A stretch of DNA of 64,000 nt from Gadus chalcogrammus (GCF_026213295.1 NC_079419.1:27009206-27073205), one strand, 5' to 3'. Counted from the first letter of the stretch, positions 1 to 10,770 are shown. Notes: generated from the letters alone by a model not told the origin. A program made the numbers and translations.

Positions 1-390
1 ACTTTTCATCTGATTGCTCCGTACTCGCCATTTCTGCTGCTTCATCGATTCGGTTTGGTGTGTGCGTGGCGCGCGTGTCCTGGCTTGTGTGTAAAAACAC
101 TGGCTCCGATTGGCCACCATGAAACATGACTCTGCCTTAGCCAATCATAATCGCTTATCTCGTTGTTAAACCACCCGGTCTCCTCACTAGCAGTTTGTGT
201 TTGGAGCCAGGGATGCGTTCGGATTACGCAGTTTATTCAATCAATTCATAGTAACGCACTGCATTTTTCGTACAGTAACGGTAACGGCGTTGTAACGACG
301 GAAATAGTAATTAGTTAGAATACCCCGTTACTGAAATAATAACGGCGTTACATAACGCCGTTCTTTTAAACGGCGCTATTCCCAACACTG
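1..390. mobile_element. hAT transposon, one terminus; body lies left of window
   Basis: The right boundary is the terminus AATAACG...CCCAACACTG at 381-390. It is preceded by degenerate GTTA/AACGGCG repeats (250-380) typical of the hAT family whose ends read CAGTGTTGGGAATAACG. The bases that follow, TTGATAAG (391-398), would be the 8-bp target duplication; its partner lies outside the window. No transposase is visible in this part. Confidence 0.6.
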
Positions 391-609
391 TTGATAAGTA
401 TAAGTGACATTCCAGAGAAGCTTATCTGGTTTTACGCACCCGGGTGCTTTACGCATCTCCGGGACAGTAATACATCTCTTACATATAAACTGTCGTCATT
501 TCTTATTACAGCATCATCACAATCAATAAGTATTACTATTGTCCTTACCTCCAGATGGCCGCAAATCTGTCCCGGGACATATTTCTGGCGAATTGCCAGT
601 AAGAGATTC

Positions 610-873
610 TTACTCTGTCGCCAGTAATCTCTTCGCACCGGCAACACAAGCAGCCCCATTCCATACTTCTTCTTCCTCGTCGTCATTCACGAATATGTGC
701 CTTAACCATAATTCCCGGTCAATCGGTTCGTATTCGTCATCAAAGTACTCGGCCTCATCAACATCTTCGAAGCCGAGAAACTCCTCGAAATCGCTATCGT
801 CAGAAAAGTCTTCAGTCTCAAAATCCGCCATACTTGCTTGAAGAATTTTCTGAACTAAACTCACAAGGAACAA
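610..873 (-). CDS. Short acidic ORF, unrecognised
   Basis: This is an open frame of 87 codons on the minus strand. An internal ATG near 831 would give about 73 residues that are very rich in Asp and Glu, with runs such as SDDSDFEEF and NDDEEEE. I recognise no domain, signal peptide or membrane segment. A TATA-like sequence lies about 75 bases upstream of the first ATG. The frame stops at 610 without an obvious splice donor, so it could be the first exon of a transposon-encoded protein: the DNA around it, with repeated short TTTAAAG(G/C) motifs at 985-1060, looks like transposon sequence rather than a host gene. It may equally be chance. Confidence 0.2.
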   Translation of the reverse strand: MFLVSLVQKILQASMADFETEDFSDDSDFEEFLGFEDVDEAEYFDDEYEPIDRELWLRHIFVNDDEEEEVWNGAACVAGAKRLLATE

Positions 874-939
874 GTTGACACCTATATGTGTCTATTCTGA
901 TGCATTTCGTTGGCCCAGAGGCCGACACTTTGGGCAAAA

Positions 940-955
940 ACCCCCCTTATACAGG
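940..955 (-). promoter_or_regulatory. TATA-like box upstream of the acidic ORF
   Basis: The minus strand reads CCTGTATAAGGGGGG here, about 75 bases upstream of the first ATG of the ORF at 873. The position is plausible for a TATA box. Nothing else supports it. Confidence 0.2.
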
Positions 956-1192
956 AAAACGACACAAACGCTTTCCCGTCCTTAAAGGTAGAATGACGCA
1001 ACAGCGCCCCCGGCTTTAAAGGTAGAACAGCGGCAATGCTTTCCCGGCTTAAATGGGACAATGTTACAGTCCTTCTCTTTCGACACCTTTTCCAATTTCT
1101 TAGACAGACCTAATGAACAAACAAAAAAAATCTGAAAAAATCAATCTGATGAAGAAGATGAATATGCGATGAAACCACACAATGACATAGTT

Positions 1193-1226
1193 TATTTCAC
1201 ATCCATGTGGACATGGATGTGAAATA
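1193..1226. repeat. Perfect hairpin, 15-bp arms
   Basis: The arms TATTTCACATCCATG (1193-1207) and CATGGATGTGAAATA (1212-1226) are exact reverse complements around TGGA. The hairpin lies about 60 bases beyond the stop of the hAT C-terminal fragment on the minus strand, where a transposon subterminal hairpin or 3' signal could be expected. Confidence 0.5.
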
Positions 1227-1286
1227 ATGACACAAGATAAATAAATTTGCAAACTAGAAATCCATTTAGTGAGACAATATGGTTGT

Positions 1287-1604
1287 TCAACAAAAAAAAT
1301 TCCGGGCACTGTTCCGTGCGAAATCCTCCACGATATCATCTAAGTCCAGTGCATTGGTAAGGTCGCTCTCAATTGCCATGAGAGAAAGTGCCTTGAGGCG
1401 TTTTTGTGACATTTGCGTCCTCAGTTCATTTTTTATCCTGGACAGAAGAGAGAATTCGTAGCAGTCCTTTTGGGGTTGCATCATCTCCAGGCTTGTTAAA
1501 TGATCTGAACTGAATAAATTCATTGCTTCAAAGCTCCACTTAGAGTTCGCCGTTGCTCCATGTTTAAATGACAGTGACTTGTTCGTGACCGGTCTCAAAT
1601 TCAC
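1287..1604 (-). pseudogene. hAT transposase C-terminal fragment (dimerisation region)
   Basis: The 105-codon minus-strand frame contains a stretch of the type FSLLSRIKNELRTQMSQKRL followed by KALSLMAIES. This matches the C-terminal dimerisation region of hAT transposases and of domesticated ZMYM1/ZBED5-like proteins, where 'FS.L.RIK..LR..M...RL..L.L..IE' is the conserved core. The catalytic domain, the zinc finger and any upstream exon are missing, so this is a relic or last exon. The frame ends naturally at a stop at 1287. Adjacent sequence on either side is non-coding. Family assignment at hAT level is fairly secure; the subgroup is a guess. Confidence 0.5.
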
Positions 1605-1734
1605 AAACTGAAATAGTGCCCCCTATTGATCTTTTTATTAATTTATTTACTCAGTAGCAATAGGCCTACTATTGCTGTTTTCGCTTGAATTTTTGTATTT
1701 CTCTACTGATTGCTTCGACAATGCAACATTAAAA

Positions 1735-1830
1735 GTTACTAACGGTGGGGTCCAGGGCCCCACTGTTAGTAACTTGCTTGGCTCTTGCTTGGCTCTTGCT
1801 TGCTTGGCTCTTGCTTGGCTCAGGGGGACC
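1735..1830. repeat. Hairpin followed by TTGCTTGGCTC minisatellite
   Basis: An imperfect palindrome GTTACTAACGGTGGGG...CCCCACTGTTAGTAAC (1735-1773, 16-bp arms, one mismatch, 7-nt loop) runs straight into about four copies of TTGCTTGGCTC (1774-1821). A second GC-rich foldback follows at about 1820-1860. Open frames across it are products of the repeat. Confidence 0.6.
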
Positions 1831-1978
1831 CAAGGGCCCCCCTGAGCCCTTGGGCCCCTGGGCATGTGCCCGGTGTGCCCGTGCAGTAATCCACCCATGC
1901 TCACTCCATGTACACTGTGGGAATATGGGGAGCATAATTTGGGCGAAAACATGGGTATTTTTTCTTTAGTTGACAACC

Positions 1979-2602
1979 TGACAACCTGCCCTGCAACAGA
2001 CGACGCGATGCAGAAAACATGTTTCCAAACGACGAAATAACATAATACAGATAGCGGATCGCTATCTGTATTATGATAGATAGCGATAACACTTGTTTTT
2101 ACTTTATATTTGTATTGTATTTAATTGTTTAATCGAAACAATAAAACAATTTGCCCGCGAAACGGGCTATCGCGTCAAATGACGCGTCAAATCACGTAGG
2201 TAGGTTCTTGAACATTCTAGACTATGAAACCTGCTTAAAACAATCAGTTTACTAGCTAAATTTGATTAAACAATTCAATACAATACAAATATAAAGTAAA
2301 AACAAGTGTTATCTAGCGATCCGTTATCTGTATTATGTTTCAAGAACCCTCCTACGTCATTTGACGCGATCGCCCGTTTTGCGGGCAAAACATTTGTCAT
2401 TTGACGCGATAGCCCGTTTCGCGGGCAAATTGTTTTATTGTTTCGATTAAACAATTAAATACAATACAAATATAAAGTAAAAACAAGTGTTATCGCTATC
2501 TATCATAATACAGATAGCGATCCGCTATCTGTATTATGTTATTTCGTCGTTTGGAAACATGTTTTCTGCATCGCGTCGTCTGTTGCCGGGCAGGTTGTCA
2601 GG
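1979..2602. mobile_element. Foldback element with about 210-bp inverted arms
   Basis: The arm at 1979-2192 is the near-exact reverse complement of 2388-2602. Matching landmarks are CCTGACAACCTGCCCTGCAA against GTTGCCGGGCAGGTTGTCAGG, and TTTGCCCGCGAAACGGGC against its complement. A partial third copy of the internal motif (AAACAATTCAATACAAT... ACAAGTGTTATC) lies between the arms at 2268-2335. There is no coding capacity. It looks like a non-autonomous foldback or MITE; no clear target duplication is seen. Confidence 0.65.
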
Positions 2603-3380
2603 ATGTAAACAAACGATGACGTAGGCCGGTACAATTTTCGCCCCCGGTACAATTTTAACGTGACAGCGGCAAGGTGCTCAATGTTGCCAGATTGGAAATG
2701 GCAAAGTAACGTACCAAAGGCTCAAAATGGTCGTATTTGGAGGATAATTATCGTGGCTCTGGCAACCCTGAGATCGGTCGCCCAATGACAGACTCTCTCT
2801 ACAGTCAGCTCGCGCAAGAAGGTGGAACGTAAGGGAGATACCATTTCCAGAACTTGGAAGGCCGTAATAACCATAGACATATGGTAATATCTAGTAGGTT
2901 ATGTGAAAGACCCAGAAACACAAATATGCGACGAGGCAAAAACAAATATGCGACGAGATAATGTCCGAAAACCGGACATTATCATCAATTAATAAAAACC
3001 CCCCGGACGCCCCGGACGGGATGTAAAAAGTGGACATGTCCGGGGAAAAGAGGACGTTTGGTCAGCCTAGAATAGTCTGTACTACTAAAATTAAAAATAC
3101 AAACATTGAAAATAAATAGCTACTTCAAATTGACTTACCTTACCTAATAATTAATAATTCTAGTAATTGTTTTAAGAAATTCTTAAAACAAATTCTTCTG
3201 TCTTCTTTCTCTCCTGTCTCAAAACCAACAAAGGCAAATTTGGAAGTACTAGGTATTTAACCGTCTTTATCGCACAAGACCTCTGAGGCCTGGTTCTATA
3301 AACGCCATCGCATTTGCCGAAGCCGTATGGTTGACAAACGCGACACACGCTACCTTGCCAGTGGTATTTCTTGCACTAAT
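2603..3380. other. Non-coding stretch, nothing assigned
   Basis: There is no frame with recognisable protein similarity. A short repeated motif CCGGTACAATTTT occurs twice (2625-2660). The rest is AT-rich sequence without strong internal repeats. Confidence 0.5.
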
Positions 3381-3437
3381 TATTTCCCAGATTCTGGGAA
3401 ATAAGTTTTGTATTGCTGTTCTAACAGCAATACAAAA
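3381..3437. repeat. Two adjacent palindromes
   Basis: Palindrome 1 is TATTTCCCAGA/TTCTGGGAAATA at 3381-3403 (one central mismatch). Palindrome 2, starting three bases later, is TTTTGTATTGCTGTT-CT-AACAGCAATACAAAA at 3406-3437, with perfect 15-bp arms and a 2-nt loop. No flanking element is recognised. Confidence 0.7.
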
Positions 3438-4176
3438 TCATCACTTGGTTTTTATGGCATACCAACAGTGATTAAACGGGAAGGGACAGAAACTGAGGAT
3501 TTGAGCCAGCGTTTCCTTTTGCGTCACTTTTGGGCATTCTGTTATTCAATTTTGTTGTTGTTCTTTTCAACCACACAGAATAGACCATCATATTGCAATG
3601 TACTGTGTAAATACAAATATTAAAATTAAAATGAACGTTGACATTGAGATTCTTATTTCCTGTGTCATACTGTATACAAATCTTAATGGCAGCTTTCTGT
3701 AATTTACGATTACCACAGGTCATGTTTTAGGGATATCATTTTTTTCCTGTGCTTTTAATGGTGTCACAAATTATAACAATAGAATAACAACAAACTGTAA
3801 AACAAAGTGTGGAAATGGTGCCATCGACTTTTTTAAAGCAAAATAAGTTTGAGGTAAGCATAGACAATCGACTCTTAATCAAATGTTATATCGAAAAGGA
3901 AAGTTAGCATTAACAATGTTTCGTCTTCTCTGTGCCAAGTATTGCACAGGCTGCAGAGGGCACGGAGATTACTTGGTCCGTCCTCATAGCTGTGAGCTAC
4001 TGGCATAAAATCAAGACTGATTTGGTCAAACTCAGTAAACCAGACACAATTGTTCTTGTATAGCTGTCCTCGCACACTTTTTCATTTTGCTTGATATGTT
4101 ATCCAACTGTTCCTCAGTATAAGATATGTGTGTGTGAACAGAAAGTATTCAATACTTACATTTTTTCTTTTTCCAG
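3438..4176. other. Non-coding stretch upstream of possible exon
   Basis: Open frames of 66-83 codons occur on both strands but show no domain and no codon-usage signature. The last 15 bases form a polypyrimidine tract ending in CAG at 4174-4176. Confidence 0.4.
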
Positions 4177-4240
4177 GGACCGAACTGAAGACCCCATTTT
4201 GGAGACATCCGGAATCAACAGGACATCTTCAAAACCCTGA
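4177..4240 (+). CDS. Possible terminal coding exon of an unknown gene
   Basis: A polypyrimidine tract and CAG acceptor (ends 4176) precede a short frame reading DRTEDPILETSGINRTSSKP that stops at 4238-4240. Some 740 bases downstream an AATAAA occurs at 4979-4984, which would fit a long 3' UTR. I see no upstream exon in the window on this strand and recognise no protein family. The evidence is only an acceptor-like site, a plausible tail peptide and a poly(A) signal, any of which can arise by chance in AT-rich DNA. Confidence 0.2.
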
Positions 4241-5227
4241 CTCGGCATCAACAGTTGAGCCAGCCTCTCTGCAGCTTAAGGACAACTTCAGCTTGATCGA
4301 AAACTGGGGGGCAATTACCTTTAGGGTCTATTTGTGTTTCCCTGTCCATTTTATACATGGGAATCACTGTTTTAATTGGGAGATGACGGCTGGTCGTTTT
4401 GCCAGGGGATCAATGTAGTCCTGAGGTTAACTAGTCATATTCTCTCATTTTGCTGTATTGTGTTTGTGTGCAGCCAGCACATGGAAGTTCAGGCAGTTGC
4501 ATATCTATTTTACGGCATTCAAATTGTGATCGACATTACTCTTGATGTTTGAGGACTTCCCCTGCAACACATAATTGACGAATGAACTGATGTTGGATTG
4601 GGACCACTTAATGACTTTTTGATTGAATAATTTGTTAAATGCAATCATTGAATTATAATATTTAAACTGATGTTATAATGTATGGTTATTTTCTCATGCA
4701 ATTCCATACAACATATTGGTTGTGTGGAATTATTATACAATTAACTTAAAATTGCACTAGACAGCAATAACATTAGTTTGGATTGGATTCTGATTAGCAG
4801 TCACTGTTTTAGCCATACTCTCCTACCCTCTCCAAGGCCTTGCCCTTTATGCTCTGTCCTGGTTGACCAATTTATACATTCAATGTGTTTTTTTCACTTG
4901 AATCCGTGAAACGCATGAAGTTTACTTAAAATGTTGTGTTAACATTTGTCATGATTTGGTCCCTGTATATGCATTTAAAATAAATTATTCATCAATGCAG
5001 TATATGAATATATTTCATTTCTATTTTTTAAATGGATCAGAGTTTGTGGCAATAAGAATTGTTATTTAGTTGTGGATGGTCAACATTAATCCTAGTTGAG
5101 CACAAATATTTGTTGTGGGAATTGAGTCATCACTAAGTAGTAAATAAACAATACAAGTGGTGACATTTTCTGATTGAAGCTAACCTTTGTGCTGGACACA
5201 AACAGCCTGTGTAATTCTGAAGTTTGA
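4241..5227. other. AT-rich sequence, possible 3' UTR
   Basis: There is no coding signal. The only notable item is the AATAAA at 4979-4984, which would terminate the candidate exon if that is real. Confidence 0.3.
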
Positions 5228-5660
5228 CATCACGGTAAGTAAATGACCACACCACTACGTCGCCACGACATTACTTGCGTTACCGAGTGGCAACGTTAGC
5301 AAATGACCACACCACTACGTTGCCGCGACATTACTTGAGTTACCAAGCGGCAACATAAGCAAATGCCCACACCACACCACTACGTCGCTGCAACGTTATT
5401 AACAGTACCAAGCGGCAACGTAAGCAAATGACCAAACCACTACGTTGCAGCAACGTATTTATTTTACTTGATGGCAACTTCCTACAGGCTACGTTGTGGC
5501 AACGTCACTCACGCTAACAAGTGGCCACGTTAGCAAAATTACCAAGCCACTACGTTGCGGCAATGTTATTTGTTTACTTTATGGCAACTTCCTGTAGGCA
5601 ACGTCTTGGCGTTGTTGCCACAACGTTGCCAGGAGGTAATGTTGCCATGACCAAATGGCG
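5228..5660. repeat. Minisatellite, about 60-65 bp unit, about six copies
   Basis: Degenerate units begin at about 5236, 5299, 5359, 5424, 5472 and 5532. The core is GCAAATGACCACACCACTAC followed by GTTGC(C/G)GC(G/A)AC and a spacer ending GCGGCAACGT. Later units diverge. Any frame through this block is repeat-derived. Confidence 0.7.
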
Positions 5661-6449
5661 ACTTATAGGCAATGTTGCCGTATGGTCGTGTGTTAGCTGG
5701 GTTGGTCGTGAATACGTTTTATTGAACATATCGCAAATACGTTTGTTGTCAGCCTATTTTTTGCCGTTTACCTCTAGGATTATGTTTGGTTGAAAAGTAT
5801 CCCAGATATTTTAAATGTCCACATTTAGCACATTATTGTCATTAAGGCATATTTCCCTTTCGGGGAACGTTTCATTTAACGTATTTTGTCCCTGATTACG
5901 TTTATTGAACATATTGACACTGTACGTTTTCGTGAACACTGGATTACGCCCATTTCAACGTAAAATAACATGTTACATCTACAGTGTCCGCGCGTAGCGC
6001 TGTGGAGGCGCCTGAAGAAAGCACAACCAACAAGGTTATAAAATACATAAATTCCTGGTTACATACAATACATGAATTATAATCATTTGGAAACTTCCCA
6101 TCGCTGCCAGTACGGCGAAGGTGACGGTGATGCAGGGTTGCAAGCTTCACGGGTTGTTTTAAAAACGGAGTCGCGGGTGTAAACCTCAAACGCGCGGGTC
6201 ACGGTTTTCTTGGTTTTCAAAACCCAGCGCAGAAACAGTTGGGGTGTAATATGTATTATATAATCTTCTTAAACTCAGTCAGAACTATTAAAAACCAGAG
6301 GTTGGGCAGGGTTGGGCAGTGGAAACACACACCAACCCGGTATCCCGCCAATGCGTGAAATAGATGCGTTGGTCCACATCGCAAGGCGTGTTCAGGGTCA
6401 CGCTTTGCCTGACCAAAGCGTGAGGAGTACACACTTTCTTCTCCATTCT
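5661..6449. other. Non-coding, nothing assigned
   Basis: Only short frames without similarity occur. The motif TACGTTTTCGTGAACAC..GGATTACG (5925-5950) recurs at about 51,530-51,560, so part of this stretch belongs to a dispersed repeat. Confidence 0.4.
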
Positions 6450-6661
6450 AAAATGAATGAATGGAGGAATAGCACCAACAGGGGGCGAGACGTTCTCCTA
6501 GCATTTGGTGAAAATGTTGCGTAGACTATCTTTATTATCTGAATGGGAAATGCAATATTTTAGGACAGATACACCATTAACGTGTTTCTAATAACATTTC
6601 TAGCGAGAAATATACCTTTTCCTTGCATAATCTCCAGTAAGTGAATGTGTATGATCTTTAC

Positions 6662-7047
6662 TTAAAGGGGTCCTATTATGCTTTTCAGTTTTTTCCTTCT
6701 CCTATTGCGCTTTACATATATTTTGGGGTATATAAATGGTTGGCAAAGTTACAATACCATAAAATTCCCTCAAGGGGGAGTAAATGACTACCGCAAATCA
6801 CTGTTACCGAGCTGCCTAGAAACGGCTCGTTGGGATTCTCTCCGCGGCTTTCTTTTACTTCCGGTACATGGTGACGTAAGCATGTACTTTTGCTGGGAGT
6901 CATTGGAGAGCGTCATCAACTTTTGTTGCGTTACTGGACACGCTGGGGTCGGGGGGAATGGATCAGATTGCAAAACAGAGTTTGAGTAGAGAAGTAGATG
7001 GACAGATAGACATAATACTATTTATATATTATATATAAATTATACAT

Positions 7048-7098
<51 letters not shown>

Positions 7099-7406
7099 GG
7101 TAAGGTGAGTTATAATATATAATTGGTGAGTTATGATATATCTGTGAGTTATAATATATAATTGGGAAGGTAGCACCGAAGCCATCGTAGACAGAGTGAC
7201 AGATTGCCTGAATTAACGTCAGCACCAAGATTCTAAATGCCTCAAAATTCTAAGCAACAGGGTGTTTCACATAGGGGTTGTAATACTCATAAAATTAGGA
7301 GAAAAAATAATGCGCTAGACAACCCTTTATTGTTGTAAATCAATTCTATGAGGTCAAACAAATTAAATAATAAACAGTAAAAAATGGAATAATAGGGCCC
7401 CTTTAA
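6662..7406. mobile_element. TTAA-ended non-autonomous DNA element (V), copy 1
   Basis: The termini TTAAAGGGGTCCTATTATG and (reverse complement of the right end) TTAAAGGGGCCCTATTATTC are inverted repeats that include TTAA, the target site of piggyBac and Kolobok elements. There is no transposase. It contains an expanded (TA)n at 7052-7096. A perfect 10-bp-stem hairpin (AGGGTCCCCA/TGGGGACCCT) follows at 7412-7435. Confidence 0.6.
7052..7096. repeat. (TA)n microsatellite
   Basis: An uninterrupted TA run inside element V. The equivalent run in copy 2 is where hAT element Y inserted. Confidence 0.9.
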
Positions 7407-7502
7407 GCTCAAGGGTCCCCATATTTGGGGACCCTCGGTCACTCTCGCAGCAAAAGGCATACAACACTGCCCTTATTGTGTAGAAATAGTCATACTGTAC
7501 TG

Positions 7503-8060
7503 AAAATGAATGAATGGAGGACTAGCACCAACAGGGGGCGAGACGTTCTCCTAGCATTTGGTGAAAATGTTGCGTAGCCTATCTTTATTATCTGAATGGG
7601 AAATGCAATATTTTAGGACAGATAAACCATTAAACGTGTTGCTAAAAACATTCTAGCGAGAAATATACCTTTTCCTTGCATAATTGAATGTGTATGATCT
7701 TTACTTAAAGGGGTCCTATTATGCTTTTCCGTTTTTCCTTCTCCTATTGCGCTTTACATATGTTTTGGGGTATATAAATGGTTGGCAAAGTTACAATACC
7801 ATAAAATTCCCACAAGGGGGAGTAAATGACTACCGCAAATCACTGTTACCGAGCTGCCTAGAAACTGCTCGTTGGGATTCTCTCCGCGGCTTCCTTTTAC
7901 TTCCGGTACATGGTGACGTAAGTATGTACTTTTGCTGGGAGTCTATGGGAGAGTGTCATCAACTTTTGTTGCGTTCCTGGACACGCTGGGGTCGGGGGGA
8001 ATGGATCAGATTGCAAAACAGTGTTTGAGTAGAGAAGTAGATGGACAGAAAGACATAATA

Positions 8061-8107
<47 letters not shown>
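7503..8107. repeat. Tandem duplication copy 2, left part
   Basis: It matches 6450-7050 closely, including the element V terminus at 7705, and ends in (TA)n at 8064-8107, where element Y begins. Its continuation is at 48,011-48,363. Confidence 0.75.
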
Positions 8108-8112
<5 letters not shown>

Positions 8113-8673
8113 CTGGGCGATAACTCGATTACGATTATTAATCGCGATAAAACTCACGTCGATAACGACGATAAGCATTAGACATAAATGCTCGATATGA
8201 TATATATATATATATTTTTAAATAAAAATATATAAACAGTTCTGATATGGATTTACCTGACCGCCAATGCGGCAGAAATAAACAAAATAGTCAGATCGCA
8301 GTTTTGCGGTTAATGCCCAAGTACACGCTAGGGATGGCCTTCGATCGAGTGATCGAAGGAATTCCTCAAGGATCAATCGAGTACTCGTTTAATCAAATCT
8401 ATTTTTAGAATGCATCTGCAGCAGGAATAGGCCTGATGATGAACGGCAATATTACCAACCAAACATGTAATGCTTATTCTCCATCAAAACAGAGTTATCA
8501 GAGTATTCATTATTTATTTTTGCAAACGTTCAAAACACATTTTCCTTACAAAAAAAAAGAAAAAAAAAGAAGAAGAAAATATGCGTCTCACAATTTAAAT
8601 CACGTCGAACCAAGGCCTGTAACGGTTTAAAAAAAACAAAAACGAAACAAGTAGCCTAACCATTGCAAATAAT

Positions 8674-8957
8674 TTAAAGCTGCAAACAAAACGGCAGCAA
8701 ATGGACTATGGAAATACTCAGCGTTGTGATCTTCTCTACACGGCCGTGATTACAGACGCGTCTTGCGGCGGTGAAAATAGCCGACACACTTGGTTGCTGC
8801 GGGTCTGCTTTCCCGAACTCACCGTTGTGTTTCAGGAGCATATGTTGCCGCATAGTACTTATAGTACTCTGGTAGCTCGATTTCACTTGGCATATTTTAC
8901 ATTTCACCTTATGATCTCCTATTTCAATTCTTCGCTGCGCTTTGCTTTAACCGCCAT
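8674..8957 (-). pseudogene. hAT transposase N-terminus with BED zinc finger (element X)
   Basis: The minus strand has an ATG at 8957 followed by a basic leader (MAVKAKRSEELK) and then, one frame over, a BED finger: VKCKIC with CX2C, followed about 20 residues later by a HX4H pair in MRQHMLLKH. A one-base frameshift near 8925 separates the start from the finger, and the frame ends soon after the finger at 8674 in non-homologous sequence, so the catalytic domain is absent. BED fingers bind transposon ends or host promoters in hAT proteins. The Gmr1-like element lies in the 5' leader of this gene, about 155 bases upstream of the ATG. Confidence 0.6.
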
Positions 8958-9259
8958 CTCTTAACTTTTTGAATTCTGCCGTGCCTGCACACGGCACGGT
9001 ACGCGATACACAGAAATTTGATACATTTCATTTGCTTTGTGACCACGGCATGCGTTAGTGGCGCCGCACAGAAAATTGATACATTTGCTTCAGAAAACTT
9101 TGTTTGTGTGTGTTGTGGCAACCCGGCCCCCGACACGGCGGGCCTCGAAGCCCAGAGGGCAGGTAATACGAGCTGTCTACCACCCTTTTCCCCCAGAGGG
9201 CGCCAAGGGTCGCATTGGCAAGGTCCCACTCAACGCCAACGGGAGACACCTGTGTACCA

Positions 9260-9290
9260 GGCCAATCAGACCCAGGTGAGGGCTATAAAA
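9260..9290 (+). promoter_or_regulatory. LTR promoter: CCAAT and TATA boxes
   Basis: GGCCAATCAG at 9260-9269 is followed by GGCTATAAAAG (TATAAAA at 9284-9290). The spacing suits a pol II promoter driving the retroelement. The 3' LTR has the same motifs (TATAAAA at 16,422-16,428). Confidence 0.6.
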
Positions 9291-9527
9291 GAGAAGCTGA
9301 GATGCAGTCTAAAACACGGGAGGTATGGGACCCATGCAGGAGCAGAGAGCGGAGCGAGATTCCCTACCCGCACGGACCTTTGCCCCAGGACCCGGTCTAG
9401 AGAAGACCACAGGAGACCACGGAAGGACCTCCTCTCCTGGATACCGGGACAGCGCGTGAGACACGACCACAGCGTCCCCAGTGGCTCACGGAGCCCAGAC
9501 TCTTTATTTTTTCCGTTCTTTGGAATT

Positions 9528-9533
9528 AATAAA
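9528..9533 (+). terminator. LTR poly(A) signal
   Basis: AATAAA about 240 bases downstream of the TATA box in the 5' LTR, with the same sequence in the 3' LTR. This is the usual arrangement for R-region polyadenylation. Confidence 0.5.
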
Positions 9534-9662
9534 CGTGCCTTGTTGGCAGTTTGAGCAGCAGAGACTCTTGTTCCTTGAGCCGGGTTACCACATATGGTGG
9601 AGAAGGCAGTCCGACCACACAACTGTTTTTTCCTGCTGTTTTTTCGGGACCACCCGCCCCAG

Positions 9663-10334
9663 ATGCAGAACCCAGACGGGGCCGCAACCGCGGCCGCCCT
9701 CCTGCGAACCACCGCCGAGGAAAGGGCTCTCCTCCGGCAGGCCGTCATACGGCTGGAAATGCGCTCCTCGGACGTCTCTCCGATCTCAGCGCCCACCAGC
9801 CGGCTAACCAAGTTAGGACCAGAGGACGATGTCGAGGCCTACTTGGAGATCTTCGAGAGGACAGCTCGGAGAGAAAGATGGCCGGAGGACCAGTGGGCAC
9901 ACATCGTGGCCCCCTTCCTCACGGGACCCGCACAGCAGGCGAGCCAGGACCTGACCCCAGAACAGGCGAGTCAGTACCAGACCCTCAAGCAGGCGGTACT
10001 GGCGTACTATGGACATAGCCTGGCAGCCAGGGCCCAATAGTTCCACGACTGGCGCTTCGACCCCAAGGGCGCCGTGAGGTCCCAGCACGCGCGGCTCATC
10101 AGGAGATGGCTCGCGGGAGAGGATGGCCCAAGCGCTCTCGACCGGGTGTTACTGGACAACACCATCTGCCAGCTACCGCCGGAAGCCCAGAGCACCCTCG
10201 CCACCAGCCATCCGACCACGGTGGACGAGCTGATCCGCCAGCTGGAGAACTGGCAGGTGGCCCGACAGCTAAACAGCGCCACCCGGCCACAGCCCCGCCC
10301 GATCGACACCCGTAGGGACCCCCTCGACGGATAG
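9663..10334 (+). pseudogene. Gag of the Gmr1-like element, with internal stop
   Basis: The frame starts at ATG 9663 (MQNPDGAATAAALL), 71 bases after the LTR, and encodes a Gypsy-type capsid region with the recognisable pattern 'GPEDDVEAYLEIFER...W...APFLTG.A.QA...L'. An in-frame TAG at 10,038-10,040 interrupts it, after which the same frame continues (FHDWRFDPKGAV...) to 10,334. Gag assembles the cytoplasmic retrotransposon particle. The frame is lost before the zinc knuckle, which is read in another frame 40 bases later. A start at 9594 is open too but would translate leader sequence. Confidence 0.7.
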
Positions 10335-10375
10335 ATCAGCCGAGACCACAGACCCGATCGCCGGAAGCCAGAGAG

Positions 10376-10770
10376 GTATGGCGGTGCTATAACTGTGGCC
10401 AGACAGGACACCTCGCTCGTAATTGCCCGGAGAACCGGGATGTGTCTATGCCCTCGGCCTTCGTGGGTGAGGGCCGGCCAGGACCGTGTCTACTCACCAC
10501 CTGTTGGGCGCATCAGGAGGCTGGAGCCCCGAACCTCCCGGCTCGGGTGGTCGACAAAGGCCCTCATCGACACGGGGAGTGTCGTCACCCTCATCCGGCC
10601 CGACCTAGCCGTTGGAAGGACGGGGGAACCGATGGAGGTCGCCTGTGTACATGGGGACACCCGCACCTACGACACGTGCCATGTGGTCGTGCGGACCCCC
10701 CGAGGGGCCTTCACCATAAGGGCCGGAGTCGTACCCAATCTCCCGATCACCCTATTGATCGGGTGAGACT
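10376..10770 (+). pseudogene. Zinc knuckle and aspartic protease, frameshifted
   Basis: A CX2CX4HX4C knuckle (CYNCGQTGHLARNC) lies at about 10,388-10,429 and is the nucleocapsid RNA-binding motif. The protease active site is recognised as LIDTGSVVTLI at about 10,564-10,596, followed by a protease-like C-terminus to 10,770 (NLPITLLIG, then a stop in place of a codon before DCPIF). Knuckle and protease are in different frames, so at least one indel lies between 10,470 and 10,550. The region 10,770-11,140 continues without any long frame and would correspond to the protease-integrase linker. Confidence 0.65.

Larger units (their letters stand above)
6450..7502. repeat. 1.05-kb tandem duplication, copy 1
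   Basis: The copy starts at AAATGAATGAATGGAGG and ends at GTCATACTGTAC. The same order of landmarks begins again at 7503. Copy 1 is continuous and contains the TTAA-ended element at 6662-7406. Confidence 0.75.
9114..9592 (+). repeat. 5' LTR of the Gmr1-like element
   Basis: It spans TGTGGCAACCCGG to CCGGGTTACCACA, 479 bp. Compared with the 3' LTR it lacks about 31 bases near 9508 and carries scattered substitutions, so the insertion is not very recent. Confidence 0.85.

Noticed and set aside
6678..8028. Frames of about 103-114 codons in both copies of element V
   Set aside because: Identical because of the tandem duplication, but they start in the terminal repeat and lack any domain or codon bias.
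9018..9554. Overlapping plus- and minus-strand frames of 60-180 codons across the Gmr1-like LTR, and again at 16,201-16,884
   Set aside because: They lie in LTR DNA, recur in both LTR copies, cross the LTR borders and have no domain; GC-rich LTR sequence keeps several frames open by chance.
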